Notes under the pieces: generated by a model | What the model saw: the letters and a program-made list of their open reading frames with translations, nothing else | Told to the model about the DNA's origin: nothing | Databases searched by the model: none | DNA from: Endozoicomonas sp965198415 | GTDB taxonomy: Bacteria; Pseudomonadota; Gammaproteobacteria; Pseudomonadales; Endozoicomonadaceae | Direction of reading: 5' to 3' | Assembly: GCA_965198415.1 (NCBI GenBank) | Contig: CBDAPN010000031.1 | Location: 62,001-126,000, forward strand | DNA length: 64,000 nucleotides | In this document: one piece after another, positions 15,857 through 25,899 of the stretch | How the letters are laid out: each line of letters starts with the position of its first letter | How positions within the stretch are numbered: the first letter of the stretch is position 1 | Program-made: the position numbers and the translations under genes

Positions 15857-18207
15857 CACTTAACCTCCCCAAAGCTCACCAGCTTCTTCAACAACCCTTC
15901 AGTCTCGCTTTCCAACCGCAGAATATCGCCAGTCACGTCTTCCAGTGAACGCAGCGGCTTGTGCTGATAGAAGTATTTGTTAAAGCTGATTTCACAACCC
16001 ATCAGGGTTTTATCCAGTGCTATCCATGCGTCGTCTACATGAGGGCGCACTTCATCAATAAAGTACTGGTGAATGTCTTCATCCAGGGGGACGTTTTCGG
16101 TGTCACGCAACTCGGAGTCTGATTCATACTCTATAAACTGAACGGTCTTGCCTTTGCTGCCAGTGCTTTCCCAGTAACCAAAGTCCTGAAGGCAATCGGT
16201 TTCCACTTCAAAAGTCTCTGCCAGCTCACAGGCATCATTCTGACTGAGCTTATGCACCTTTTTAATAACCGGTTTAGCCTTTTCATCCTTCCAGCTGACA
16301 GCATTCAGAATCTGGTTCTTTTCACCGACTGAAAGCTTCAGGCCCAGTTGTTTAACGGCTTTATTAAAGCTGTCCCTGAACTGGTTAAAATTGTCGGTCT
16401 GCTCCTGCCCAACTTCTGCCATCAGTTGCAGGCCACAGTTCATCAGCTTTTTCTGGTCACTCCAGGTTTTAAGCGTCAGCAGTTTATCCCTGTTTTTTCT
16501 GGTCAGGCTGTCGCCCTGTTCTTCAAAGTGGCTGATAATGGCTTCCCGATGGGTCTTCAGGGTCTCTTTTTCGTAAACCGCTTCCCCATACTGCTGATAA
16601 ACCCATGCCATTTCATCCCGCAAAGCAGGAACAAATCGCAAGTCGCTGACACACTCTTCCGTAAACCGGGCAGACTTACGCAAAGGGCGTTCCACTGTGA
16701 CCTTGTAGTAACCAAAGTCACTATTGTTGAATACTTTGGCAACCTGACTCTGTTCTGTGTCTGCCATATCGTGATAAAGCCGGGTCAGCTCATCAATATG
16801 TGCATCGGTCAGTTCGCAGTTTTTCTCGCCCAGGTTTTTGCGGAGTTTGCGGTACATATCCTGAGCATTCAGCAGCTGCACTTTGCCTTTGCGGTGCTCC
16901 GGTTTATTGTTATTCAGAACCCAGATGTAAGTGGTGATGCCGGTGTTGTAGAACAGGTTATTGGGAAGCTGGATAATGGCTTCAAGGTAATCATTTTCAA
17001 CAATGTAACGGCGGATATTGCTTTCACCACTGCCTGCGTCCCCAGTAAACAGCGATGAACCGTTGTGAACCGAAGCCACGCGAGAGCCCATGCCGTTCTG
17101 ATCAACCGACTTCATTTTGTCCACCATCTCCATCAGGAACAAAAGCTGTCCATCGGATGAACGGGGGATAGCGGGCTGGAAGCTGTGAACCCATTTGAAG
17201 TCGGGCAGATTGACTTCAAAACGGGCTTGCTGAACCTCCTTGCCTTCAACTACAAATTTCTGTTCGGTTTTCCAGCTTTTACCGTAAGGCGGATTGGACA
17301 GGGCAAAATCGAAACGGGTGCCTTCAAATTCATTGCTGGCAATGGTAGAGCCAAACCGGATGTTTTCAGGGTTATTCCCCTTGATCATCATATCGGATTT
17401 GCAGATGGCATAGGTTTCGCCGTTAATCTCCTTGCCATATAAATGTACTGCTGAGCCGGAAGCAATTTCACCTTCTTTATCGGTGATAAAATTCTGAGCC
17501 TCGGTAAGCATGCCGCCCGAACCACAGGCCGGGTCATAAATGGTGATAACCGGTGGCAGCTGGTCTTTCACCTCCAGAAACAGGAAGTGGGTCATCAGCT
17601 TGATCACTTCACGAGGGGTAAAGTGTTCACCGGCTTCTTCATTGTTTTCTTCGTTAAACTTGCGAATCAGTTCTTCGAAGACATAACCCATGCCCAGATT
17701 GGTCAGTGCTGGCAGCGTACGACCCTCGGCGTCTTTTGCTTCTCGTGGGCCGAGGTTGATATCGGGGGAAATAAATTTCTCGATAACATCGTGAAGTTTA
17801 TCTGCCGCTGCCAGCTTGTTGAGCTGGTTGTAAAGATCAAACTTCTCGATAATCTCTTTCACGTTACCGGAGAAGCTGTCCAGATAATGCTTAAAGTTGT
17901 TGACCAGCTGGGAAGGGTTGCCCACCAGATCTTTCAGGCTGATATCCGCAGTGTTATAGAACACGTAGCCTGAGGCTGCTTTCAGGGCGTCCGGGTCCTG
18001 ATCCGGCATTCCGAATTCCTGCATCTGGAACTCGACTTCTTCTTTAACCTGTTCTTTAGTCTCTTCCAACAGACAATCCAGACGACGCAGGACAAACATC
18101 GGCAGGATAACGTCCCGATATTTGCCCCGAACGTACACATCCCGAAGACAGTCGTCGGCTATTGACCAGATAAAGTTGACAATTTTGTTGTGAACGGAGT
18201 GATCCAT
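15856..18207 (-). CDS. hsdM: Type I restriction DNA methyltransferase M subunit (system 1)
   Basis: 783 residues, long for HsdM because of an extended C-terminal region. The N-terminal HsdM_N helical domain (FIWSIADDCLRDVYVRGKY) precedes the N6-adenine methylase core with motif I YDPACGSGGMLTE and motif IV LSNPPYGKSW. The insert HFTPREVIKLMTHF is typical. It would methylate adenines in the bipartite target chosen by HsdS. First gene of the operon. The region 18208-18294 holds the divergent promoter space. The frame is intact, so the protein could still pair with the HsdS of system 2, though the two HsdM proteins are clearly different. Confidence 0.92.
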   Translation of the reverse strand: MDHSVHNKIVNFIWSIADDCLRDVYVRGKYRDVILPMFVLRRLDCLLEETKEQVKEEVEFQMQEFGMPDQDPDALKAASGYVFYNTADISLKDLVGNPSQLVNNFKHYLDSFSGNVKEIIEKFDLYNQLNKLAAADKLHDVIEKFISPDINLGPREAKDAEGRTLPALTNLGMGYVFEELIRKFNEENNEEAGEHFTPREVIKLMTHFLFLEVKDQLPPVITIYDPACGSGGMLTEAQNFITDKEGEIASGSAVHLYGKEINGETYAICKSDMMIKGNNPENIRFGSTIASNEFEGTRFDFALSNPPYGKSWKTEQKFVVEGKEVQQARFEVNLPDFKWVHSFQPAIPRSSDGQLLFLMEMVDKMKSVDQNGMGSRVASVHNGSSLFTGDAGSGESNIRRYIVENDYLEAIIQLPNNLFYNTGITTYIWVLNNNKPEHRKGKVQLLNAQDMYRKLRKNLGEKNCELTDAHIDELTRLYHDMADTEQSQVAKVFNNSDFGYYKVTVERPLRKSARFTEECVSDLRFVPALRDEMAWVYQQYGEAVYEKETLKTHREAIISHFEEQGDSLTRKNRDKLLTLKTWSDQKKLMNCGLQLMAEVGQEQTDNFNQFRDSFNKAVKQLGLKLSVGEKNQILNAVSWKDEKAKPVIKKVHKLSQNDACELAETFEVETDCLQDFGYWESTGSKGKTVQFIEYESDSELRDTENVPLDEDIHQYFIDEVRPHVDDAWIALDKTLMGCEISFNKYFYQHKPLRSLEDVTGDILRLESETEGLLKKLVSFGEVK

Positions 18208-18294
18208 AACGCATCAGTCTCTACAGCAATTCAATAAATGTGCTGATTGTACCTTCATTGCGGTGGGTCGTTAACAAGACATATTCAGAGACGG

Positions 18295-18579
18295 ATGAGT
18301 CAGCGCTCAATAAGGCAGGAAGTGCTGGATTTAGTGATTTCAATGGGGTGTGGGGTGGGAGACAGAACCATTTTGAACCGGAAGGCTCTGGGGTTGTTGC
18401 TTAATGAGCTTGAAAGAGTGAAGAAAGTAGCGGTAAAAGCGTATGAGCGGGACGAGATTCAGCCTGGCTTTTTTCAACTGGATATTGCAAATCTCAGCAA
18501 GGAGAGCTTCGAGTCCACCCTCAAGGAACTGGCACAGCTTCAGGTGTCGGGTAAGACCGCTGAAGAACTAAAGCTTTAT
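18295..18579 (+). pseudogene. Hypothetical gene cut by an IS
   Basis: From ATG 18295 the protein reads MSQRSIRQEVLDLVISMG and continues with a helical, charged sequence (LLLNELERVKKVAVKAYERDE) for 95 codons until the IS end at 18580, beyond which the frame is transposon DNA and stops at 18624. I do not recognise the family. It is divergent from hsdM1. No clear continuation was found after 19756. Confidence 0.45.
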
Positions 18580-19756
18580 ACTCGACTCTCAAGTTTTTCC
18601 CTGACTGAAAGGTCATGTTCTTGAATTTTTCACTGGTCTCACTGCTGCCACTCAAGCTTAACGGTTTCGCAAAGCCTTCACAGTGGCAGCAGGAGGCCAG
18701 CTGAACCAAGCTTGGTAGATATTCCTGTTTTCAGCAAATATCTACCGACCTGATGCTTATCCGATTACTGCCCTGCGCCACCGATTTCATAGACCGTCTC
18801 AATAACGCCATAAACTCTCAAGGCTGTGCGTTATCATCATCACAGCAGCGCTTTCTGGCATTTGTACTCTGCGCCATCGTCCTGACCAAGAAACTTTGCT
18901 GGGCAACTTTTCAACGACGAAGCTTGGGGCAGTACACGTCAGGTGCATTGTGGTGGATGTTCTACCAGTCGAACATCGCTTGGCATTTACTGCTGCGGAT
19001 CAGTGTCGTTGTCATTATCGAAACCTACGGTTTAACAGGGGGCAACCTTCTGCTGGATGACACCGGGCGCAACCGATCCAAGAGAACCACAAAAATCGGT
19101 AAGGCCCACAAGATGAAGGATAAGAAATCCAATGGCTATGTAAATGGTTAGGAGTTGGTCATCCGCGGAGGTAAGGAACAGAAAGTAACGGTTTTATGCG
19201 CACGGCTCAAAATCAAATCTCACGGCAAGAAGCGTTTCGTCATCGCCCTGAAATAGGAAGGGGAAGACAATTATCGTTACCTTGCCGCTACGGACCTGTC
19301 CTGGCGACACGATGATATCGCCAGGCTTCACACCCTGAGGTGGTTGATCGAGGTGTTCTTCGAGGACTGGAAACTTCACGAAGGCTGGTGCAGCAAGGCG
19401 TTGAAGGGTCTGAGCGTGGCGTGATCCTGAGCGTGCTGGGTGACCACATGTTGCTCTTGCATCCGGAACAATCCGCCCGCCTGGAACACAAACAGCCTGC
19501 GCTTACCGTTGGCTGCCTGGTTGAGAAGCTCAGGATGGACGCCTTGCTGGATGTTATCCGGGCAGTGGTTGAGTCAGAGAACCCAAAGGCTGAGTTTGAA
19601 CGTCTGGCAGAAGCATTGGAGGATCATCGACCGATCAGGGAGTCCAGTAAGCACATGATTGGTAGGGACTTGGGTAGACAGATGCCAACGCCTTCGCTCA
19701 AGTATAAGCTGCCTGAATATTGCACACTCGTTCATCAAAAAACTTGAGAGTCGAGT
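18580..19756 (+). mobile_element. Decayed IS with perfect 19-base inverted ends
   Basis: ACTCGACTCTCAAGTTTTT at 18580-18598 is exactly mirrored by AAAAACTTGAGAGTCGAGT at 19738-19756. The 1177-base unit contains one transposase gene with several inactivating changes. No convincing target duplication is visible. Confidence 0.85.
18753..19747 (+). pseudogene. DDE transposase of the IS at 18580, inactivated
   Basis: The first frame gives MLIRLLPCATDFIDRL... GNLLLDDTGRNRSKRTTK with the first catalytic Asp, and stops at TAG 19149. Later pieces in frame include KVTVLCARLKIKSHGKKRF, a TAG near 19254, YLAATDLSW and LHTLRWLIEVFFEDWK (Asp and Glu of an IS4/IS701-like DDE core), then a further shift. 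At least two nonsense codons and a frameshift make it non-functional. Confidence 0.7.
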
Positions 19757-19782
19757 TAAACGGATTCGTCTTTACCGGTATT

Positions 19783-20655
19783 TCAAGCATGATCAGGTTG
19801 CGGCTCCTCGGCCACACGCCCGGTGCGGATAAACTGGCTGATGATTGAGGCGACACCCGGATCACGCACCAATCTCCTGTGGCCGAGGGACGGCGAGGCC
19901 CATGTCTGGGCATTATCCAGCTTGTTATGAATACGCGTCATGGCCGCAAACGGCACTTCACGATCATTGCGGGCATGTACTAGCAGCACATCGGGCTGAC
20001 CGTCTGCCAGCATAGACCCCACATCAAGCTCTTCGGCCGGGCGACCCACCGTATTGCCAACACCTTCAATAAACTTTTCGGTACAGGCTTTGGGCAAGCC
20101 CATAAAGCCAGCAAAAGCGCGCAGGGGGTCCACCATATTCGCCGGCGAAGCCATCAACACATAACGGTTAACAGCAGCGCCTTGTTCCCGGGCAATAGCC
20201 AGCCCGGCACAGCCCATGGAGTGGCCGATGGCGGCATCAAAGGGACCCAATTCGCGGCAGGCAGCCATCACCGCCAGAGCAAACTGCACTGGATTGGCCT
20301 GTTTTCCGTTGGATAAACCATGGCGCGGGGCATCAATAGCGATCACCTCATAACCCTGTTTGATTAAAGGCTGAGCCAGAGCCTGCATTTGGGTAGCGCG
20401 GCTTTCCCAGCCGTGCATAACTAGCACCCGCTTCTTGCTTTCATCTCTTTCTCCCCAACGCAGTGCACTGAGGTTGTTGCCAAACTCTGCGCCAAAGCTG
20501 ATTCTCTCTCCATTCAACTCCGCCTTTTCTTCCCAATCTTTCAGAGGAAACCGGCGCGGTGAAAGAAACAGCTTTACATGATCTTCGGCCACTTTACCGG
20601 GCAGCAGCGTGCCCAGAACTCGGTTCTTGATTCGTAACAGGGTCATTAGGTTCAT
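19783..20655 (-). CDS. Alpha/beta hydrolase
   Basis: 290 residues from ATG 20655, chosen because GGAG lies 6 bases upstream. An ATG at 20667 has almost no spacing to its site. Strand VLVMHGWESRA carries the oxyanion HG. The nucleophile elbow is GHSMG (Ser about 146), the acid lies in VHARNDREVP and the His in SLGHRRLV, so the catalytic triad is complete. The substrate is unknown. Esters or acyl lipids are likely. It sits downstream of a DUF1302/MMPL block in the same orientation, about 100 bases away, so it may share the operon. Confidence 0.85.
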   Translation of the reverse strand: MNLMTLLRIKNRVLGTLLPGKVAEDHVKLFLSPRRFPLKDWEEKAELNGERISFGAEFGNNLSALRWGERDESKKRVLVMHGWESRATQMQALAQPLIKQGYEVIAIDAPRHGLSNGKQANPVQFALAVMAACRELGPFDAAIGHSMGCAGLAIAREQGAAVNRYVLMASPANMVDPLRAFAGFMGLPKACTEKFIEGVGNTVGRPAEELDVGSMLADGQPDVLLVHARNDREVPFAAMTRIHNKLDNAQTWASPSLGHRRLVRDPGVASIISQFIRTGRVAEEPQPDHA

Positions 20656-20758
20656 TGTTATCTCCATCCTTATTTTTTGTTATGTATTTGACTGGCAAAA
20701 CGTTTCAGCATGTTTACACTGCGCCGGGATTGACGTGCTATAAACCAACCCAGTCGCA

Positions 20759-22132
20759 TTAAAATGTGATCTCTGCCCCCAGCACCAGCCGGTCCTGCTT
20801 TCGAAACTGGCCAAACGGCCCGTCTTCATCGCCGTAGAACAGATCGGCCCCCGTCCACAGCTGCCAGCTGTCGTCCACATCCCAGCTCAGCTTGGCACGC
20901 AGCATGCCATCGTTGTAATCCTGGTTATGCAGCCCTTTGAACTCCAGTTCCAAAGTGTCGTTCCAGAAGTAACGCCGCCCGAGCAGGGTGTGCCGTATGG
21001 TGGTCTGTTTACGAATCACCGCAGCGGGTCTGTTGTTCAGCGTGCTCTGGTAGAACTGATAACTGAGGAGCCAGTTATCCAACCCCTGATAATCCAGCCC
21101 CAATACTGAGGTCATATCACCGGTGGTGTAAATGCCATTGTCGACCCGATCATCCCGCAGCACAGCGTTGCGGGTGCTGTAAGCCAGCTCCAGCCGCACC
21201 ACCGAGTCGGCAAAAGCATTACTGGCGCTCAGGCCATACAAAAGCGTGCGCTGGTATTGCGATGACACCGCAATGCGCCCCTTATCGAAAGAGCGATACA
21301 ACACCGGGTTGTCCTGAAAGTGATAAAACATCAATGCGGCCAGATCCCAACCCTGAACAAAACTGCTCCAGCGCAGACCGGTCTCCAGATGACCACTCCC
21401 TGGACGATTTGTGTCGTGCACCACAACGGGCACACCCGGTTGTGGTCGTGGAACCAGTTCCGGGCTGGTCACTGCAAACGGAGAACCGGCATCGGCCAGC
21501 TCATTGAAGGTCATATCCGGGATGATCAGCCACTGCAGGCTGGTGTCTTCTCCCGGGCCGCCAATATCGGCAATCTCGATGTTGGCCATCCAAGTGGGAA
21601 TGCGGATAGTTTCATCGTCTGGCAGGGTCCATTCCCGGAAGTTCACGGGGTTGACGATATCCAGCACCCGCAGGCTGTCCGCCTGCCCCCACACCACTTG
21701 CTGCTTCCCCAGACGCACCGCCATTGGGCCAGCGACTGTATCCCACGCTGCCTCCAGCCAGGCCTCAGCCAGTTCTGCACGAACATGGCGGGTTTCCCAG
21801 GTGGGGCCGTTCAGAGATGAATAGTTTTCGGGGCGGTCGGTCCGGGGGGACAGATCATCGGCCAGATCGACCCTGAACCGGGGTTTGATTAGAAAATCCG
21901 GCTGATTACCGGCAAGGCTGACGCCCAGAACACCACTAAGTTCCGGCTCGATGGTGGTACGGGCCTTGCTGACACCATGCCGGTTCAGCCCGTAAGCCAG
22001 TTCAGAGCGAAGGGTGGTATTGATGCTGATATCCGCAAAAGCATCGCCAGCCATCACCGGTTCTGCAGACAACAGCTCTGCCATCAGCCACACACAGGGC
22101 CAGGAACCTGCGACACACCTGAAAAACCTCAT
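20759..22132 (-). CDS. DUF1302 family outer-membrane beta-barrel protein
   Basis: 457 residues with an N-terminal signal sequence (MRFFRCVAGSWPCVW ... AEPVMAGDA). The mature part alternates polar and aromatic residues and ends in VLGAEITF, a terminal Phe beta strand typical of outer-membrane barrels. RLGKQQVVWGQADSLRVLDI is the conserved DUF1302 block. Members often occur with MMPL exporters and LolA-like proteins in Pseudomonadota and are thought to take part in movement of hydrophobic compounds through the envelope. The start overlaps the stop of the MMPL fusion gene (GTGATGA), so the pair is coupled. Confidence 0.85.
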   Translation of the reverse strand: MRFFRCVAGSWPCVWLMAELLSAEPVMAGDAFADISINTTLRSELAYGLNRHGVSKARTTIEPELSGVLGVSLAGNQPDFLIKPRFRVDLADDLSPRTDRPENYSSLNGPTWETRHVRAELAEAWLEAAWDTVAGPMAVRLGKQQVVWGQADSLRVLDIVNPVNFREWTLPDDETIRIPTWMANIEIADIGGPGEDTSLQWLIIPDMTFNELADAGSPFAVTSPELVPRPQPGVPVVVHDTNRPGSGHLETGLRWSSFVQGWDLAALMFYHFQDNPVLYRSFDKGRIAVSSQYQRTLLYGLSASNAFADSVVRLELAYSTRNAVLRDDRVDNGIYTTGDMTSVLGLDYQGLDNWLLSYQFYQSTLNNRPAAVIRKQTTIRHTLLGRRYFWNDTLELEFKGLHNQDYNDGMLRAKLSWDVDDSWQLWTGADLFYGDEDGPFGQFRKQDRLVLGAEITF

Positions 22133-25100
22133 CACATCCCACCTTTTTTCAGGATACGACGGGTAAACAGGGCGTCATCCAGCGGCACCTGATAACTGAC
22201 ATTACTGAACAAAAACCGGGATACATGGCCGGTTTTATGGTTGGTGACCGTCTGCTGATGGCGGGTCCAGATCCCATCAATCTGGCGGATATCTTCGGCG
22301 ACATAAGTTTTCAGGTGTTTGCCTTTTTCATCCCAGTAGTCGGTTTTGACAATAATCCAGTGGCCGGGGTGGATCAGATAACGGGTTTTGCCGTACCCCA
22401 GTTCTTTGGCAATCTCTGGCGAACGGGGTGTTCCTTCAACCACCCAGGCACTAATGGCTTCGCCATCAACGATGGTGTTCTCTCGCCCTGTCGTGGTGAA
22501 GGTGAAATCCTGCTCATCCACCCGGCCTGCCAGCTTGATATCTTCATAGCTGAAGTCAGTCCCCATAAAGTAATCGCCCCGGTCCGACGCGGATATCCGG
22601 CGCACCTTGCGTAGCGCAGGAAGGTAGAGCCACTGGTCGTCATCTCTGTCGGCCTGAGGGTAGTCATAGGTGAGAAAACCGGTGCCTTTGACGTTTTTCG
22701 GCGACTGATAAAAGAACACTGTCTTCTTTTCCTGCTTGGCCGCCTCGGCAGTAGGAAAATATTTGCGATAGCTTTTGGTCTTGCGGATGCGCTGCTTGCC
22801 ACGTCGGTCGGTTAGAATCATTGTCAGATCACTGGTGACCTGCTGACCGTCATCCACGGCGTTGACGCTGGCCACAATCTCCTCAGCCTCTATCCGTTCA
22901 ACAGCTTCTGCGCTTTGTGGAGCAAACAGCAAACTGGCGACTATCACCGAACCTGTCAGCACAATCGCACTGAACAGGGCGTTCACCGGTTTGTGTCCCG
23001 GAGTGTTTTGTCTCTTCTGCCCATAAATAAACCGGGGCTGAATCACCATCACCAGAGCGGGCAGTAATGTCATAGCGGCCAGAAAGCTCATGGTCACAGA
23101 GAGGACAACTATGGTGCCAAAGTAGGTGAGGGGCACCACTTTCGAGCTGATCAGCACCCCAAAGCCAAAGGCAATGGACAGATAATTAAACAGCAGCGCC
23201 CGCCCCGTTGAACCATAGATGGCATGGAGATGATCCCGCAGACCGGATTGAGGATGGGTTTTTACCAACACCCGAATTCGATCCAGGGTATGAATGGAGA
23301 AGTCGACGCCGAGGCCAATCGCGACAGAGGCAAACATCGACGTGCCGATACCCAGATCAATACCCAGCAGGGCCATGGCGGCATATACCATCAGGATGGA
23401 ACTGACCACTGGGGCTGTAGCCAGCAGGCCAGCGACCAAGGAGCGGAACAGCAGTGCGGAAACAGCGCAGACACACAACAAGGCCAGTACCACACTCAAC
23501 ACATGGCTCGGGCCAAGATCCTTGATCCAGTGGTAGTTCACATTCACCCGACCGCTGAGGTTGGCCGTGGCAGCATCACTGTTAAAGCTCTGTTTAATAT
23601 ACGACTGCAGTTGTTCAATCACCGGGCGGGTGAGAACAAACTCAGCAGTATCCAGCCGCAGCCTGATATTGGCCAAGCGATAGTCGTAATCCACCTCTTC
23701 TTCAAAATCGGTAGGGTCGCCACTGGTGGAGTAAAGCAAAAAGTACTGGGCAATCAGCGCTTCATCGGCTGGCAGGGTGTAGTACTCGCCCCGACCTTCA
23801 TTCAGCGACTTGTTCATCTGCTTGAGATAGTCCACCACCGACGTCGAGCCATTCACATGGGGCAGACTTTCGGCATAGATTTGCAGCTGCTCGATGCGCC
23901 TCAGTACCTCCAAATTGAACAATCCCTCTGCCGCTGGGGTTTCCACCACAATATCAATAGTGTTAGTACCCTGCAGATGGTTGTTGATCGCTTTATCAGC
24001 CTGGTAAATCGCCTCATCAGGGTGAAAGGTGTTGATGCGGTTTTCATTCACCTGCACCTGACTGGACAGCCCGGCCCCGATAATAGCCAGCCCAGCAAAC
24101 AACACGACAGTGGCACCGGGGCGCAGAGTGGCCAGATGGCCCAAAGCGGCCATGCCTCGCGAGAACAGATCGCTTTGGCCACGACTGGCCAGTGTCACCC
24201 AGTGCTTGCTGACTTTGGGTTTGAGCAGGGTAATCAACGCTGGCAGTACATACACGGAATACACCCAAGCGATAAAGACACCGAAGGCCGTGAACAGACC
24301 GAAGGCTTCAAACGGTGGCATATAAGCGGCGGCGTAGAGCCCAAGAAAACCGGCCATGGTCGTTAGTGTGGTCAGGGTGACCGGGCGATACATCTCCTGA
24401 ACCGCCTCTTCGATACAATCCCGGGGGCTCAGTTTTGGATTGCGAGCCTGACACTCATAGTAGTGGCTGAAAATATGGATCGAATCCGCCACGGCCATAC
24501 CGATCAGAATCACCGGCATGGCATTGGTGATCACATAAAACGGCACACCGCTGTAGGCCATGAAACCGAGCGTCATCAATACCGAGGCGGCAATTACCAG
24601 ATTACCCAGCAGGGCGGGCATAAACCGGCGGAAAGCCAGCGCCAACATAATAGTGATGATCAACCCCGCCAGTGGGTTCAGACGGCTGGCATCGCGATCG
24701 ATATAATGGCCAAGAAAACCCAGTACCGCGCCCTCGCCAGCAATATAAAGCGCTTGATGTTCATCCAGCACAGCGCTGTTGGTGATGGCCGTGATCTGAT
24801 CGTAGGTCTGTTCGGCCAGATCATCGCTGATCAGCTCCGCTATAATCACCGTCATCGCCTGATCGTCTGATACCAGCATGCCGTCGTAGAGCGGGAAGTC
24901 TTTAATTGCCGTACGGATGGCATCGGGCGTTTGCACCCGCTCATAGAAGGGAGATACATCCATCCCATCTTCCGTCCCGACAATATTATTTTCCGTCGCC
25001 AGACTGATAGTGCGATCGGCATTGATATTGTCGAGAGTGTCGATCTGTGTGGTTATCTCTTCAACCAGCTGAAGAGTCTCTGGCCGGTACACGCCTTGGA

Positions 25101-25338
25101 AAGACGCGTCCTGAATGGCTATTACCAGAGGATCGCTGAGGCCGAAGATCTCCCGTACCTTGTTTTTGTAAACCAGCGCTGGATTATCAGCCGCAAGGAA
25201 GGCATCAGCCCGGGTATCCTTGTAGAGCTGTTTCAGGCCGCTGGCCAGAACCACCATTAACAGCAAACCCAGTATCAATACCTTCTTGGGGTGGTGAACC
25301 CCCAGTAATGAGAGTGATGTCCTCCAAGATTGTTTCAT
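22132..25338 (-). CDS. MMPL/RND exporter fused to a LolA-like domain
   Basis: 1068 residues. Residues 1-785 form an RND transporter of the MMPL/SSD type. TM1 is at about 20-36, a periplasmic loop follows, then a block of TMs with PVILIGMAVADSIHIFSHY. A second loop follows, then a second TM block with FASVAIGLGVDFSIHT. Residues 786-812 form a new hydrophobic segment ending PQSAEA, like a signal peptide. Residues 813-1068 are a LolA-like outer-membrane lipoprotein-sorting domain (YRKYFPTAEAAKQE, DYFMGTDFSYEDI, GKTRYLIHPGHWI). In other species the exporter and LolA-like protein are usually separate neighbours. Likely substrates are lipids or other hydrophobes handed to the periplasm. It is divergent from a MarR gene with shared operators. 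Confidence 0.88.
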   Translation of the reverse strand: MKQSWRTSLSLLGVHHPKKVLILGLLLMVVLASGLKQLYKDTRADAFLAADNPALVYKNKVREIFGLSDPLVIAIQDASFQGVYRPETLQLVEEITTQIDTLDNINADRTISLATENNIVGTEDGMDVSPFYERVQTPDAIRTAIKDFPLYDGMLVSDDQAMTVIIAELISDDLAEQTYDQITAITNSAVLDEHQALYIAGEGAVLGFLGHYIDRDASRLNPLAGLIITIMLALAFRRFMPALLGNLVIAASVLMTLGFMAYSGVPFYVITNAMPVILIGMAVADSIHIFSHYYECQARNPKLSPRDCIEEAVQEMYRPVTLTTLTTMAGFLGLYAAAYMPPFEAFGLFTAFGVFIAWVYSVYVLPALITLLKPKVSKHWVTLASRGQSDLFSRGMAALGHLATLRPGATVVLFAGLAIIGAGLSSQVQVNENRINTFHPDEAIYQADKAINNHLQGTNTIDIVVETPAAEGLFNLEVLRRIEQLQIYAESLPHVNGSTSVVDYLKQMNKSLNEGRGEYYTLPADEALIAQYFLLYSTSGDPTDFEEEVDYDYRLANIRLRLDTAEFVLTRPVIEQLQSYIKQSFNSDAATANLSGRVNVNYHWIKDLGPSHVLSVVLALLCVCAVSALLFRSLVAGLLATAPVVSSILMVYAAMALLGIDLGIGTSMFASVAIGLGVDFSIHTLDRIRVLVKTHPQSGLRDHLHAIYGSTGRALLFNYLSIAFGFGVLISSKVVPLTYFGTIVVLSVTMSFLAAMTLLPALVMVIQPRFIYGQKRQNTPGHKPVNALFSAIVLTGSVIVASLLFAPQSAEAVERIEAEEIVASVNAVDDGQQVTSDLTMILTDRRGKQRIRKTKSYRKYFPTAEAAKQEKKTVFFYQSPKNVKGTGFLTYDYPQADRDDDQWLYLPALRKVRRISASDRGDYFMGTDFSYEDIKLAGRVDEQDFTFTTTGRENTIVDGEAISAWVVEGTPRSPEIAKELGYGKTRYLIHPGHWIIVKTDYWDEKGKHLKTYVAEDIRQIDGIWTRHQQTVTNHKTGHVSRFLFSNVSYQVPLDDALFTRRILKKGGM

Positions 25339-25371
25339 CTGTCTTTCCTTGCTGAGTTGTTATTCTTATTA

Positions 25372-25387
25372 ACATGTATATACATGT
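25372..25387. promoter_or_regulatory. MarR operator in front of the MMPL operon
   Basis: ACATGTAT-ATACATGT is a perfect 16-base palindrome lying 34 bases before the MMPL start codon and just behind the marR stop. A 14-of-16 match to it lies before marR itself (25884). Size and symmetry fit a MarR dimer site. Binding here would block transcription of the export operon. Confidence 0.7.
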
Positions 25388-25404
25388 AATGAGTTAAAAT
25401 TTTT

Positions 25405-25851
25405 TTACATAGCAATAATGGCTTCAGCGATCTTAATCAGCTGGCGGCTGTTTTTCTCACCTAGTCGCTCTGAGACATTTTTTTGCGCTTTCTTCCAGCG
25501 GACTCGGGCTTGTTTGAAGATGTTCTTGCCTTCTTCGGTAAGAGAGACCATGGAGATTCGACGATCTTGTTCACCCGGTGTTGTTTGAATATAACCCGCT
25601 TTTTGCAATAGTTTGAGGTTACGGGTCAGGCTGGTTTGCTGCAAAACCAGAACCGCCTGCAGATCTTTCTGGGCAGTACACTTCATATACCAGAGTGAGC
25701 GGAGTATAGAGAACTGAGCAGTTGTCAGCCCAAGATCACGAAGGTATTCATCATAGTGGCTGGTAAGAACCCTGTTGGCCTGACGTAAGCGCAAATTAAA
25801 ACAGGGCTCAATACTATTTCTAGTTTGGGATTTACGAGAAGGTTGCGCCAT
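25405..25851 (-). CDS. MarR-family transcriptional regulator
   Basis: A 148-residue winged-helix protein. The helices LTTAQFSILRSLWYM and AQKDLQAVLVLQQTSLTRN precede the wing (GEQDRRISMVSLTEEG) with its conserved D-R-R. MarR proteins repress export or catabolic genes and release DNA on binding a phenolic or lipid-like ligand. It is encoded upstream of, and in the same direction as, the MMPL/DUF1302 operon. The matching palindromes before both genes indicate autorepression and repression of the exporter. Confidence 0.9.
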   Translation of the reverse strand: MAQPSRKSQTRNSIEPCFNLRLRQANRVLTSHYDEYLRDLGLTTAQFSILRSLWYMKCTAQKDLQAVLVLQQTSLTRNLKLLQKAGYIQTTPGEQDRRISMVSLTEEGKNIFKQARVRWKKAQKNVSERLGEKNSRQLIKIAEAIIAM

Positions 25852-25883
25852 AATTTAAGTTCAGTCGTCAGTATTTAGTTATT

Positions 25884-25899
25884 ATATGTATATAAATGT
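25884..25899. promoter_or_regulatory. Second MarR operator in front of marR
   Basis: ATATGTATATAAATGT matches the perfect palindrome at 25372 in 14 of 16 positions. It lies 33 bases before the marR ATG, where it would overlap the promoter, consistent with autoregulation. Confidence 0.6.

Noticed and set aside
23224..24366. 380-codon plus-strand frame opposite the MMPL gene
   Set aside because: Glutamine- and histidine-rich translation without any fold-like pattern, lying wholly within the RND coding region.
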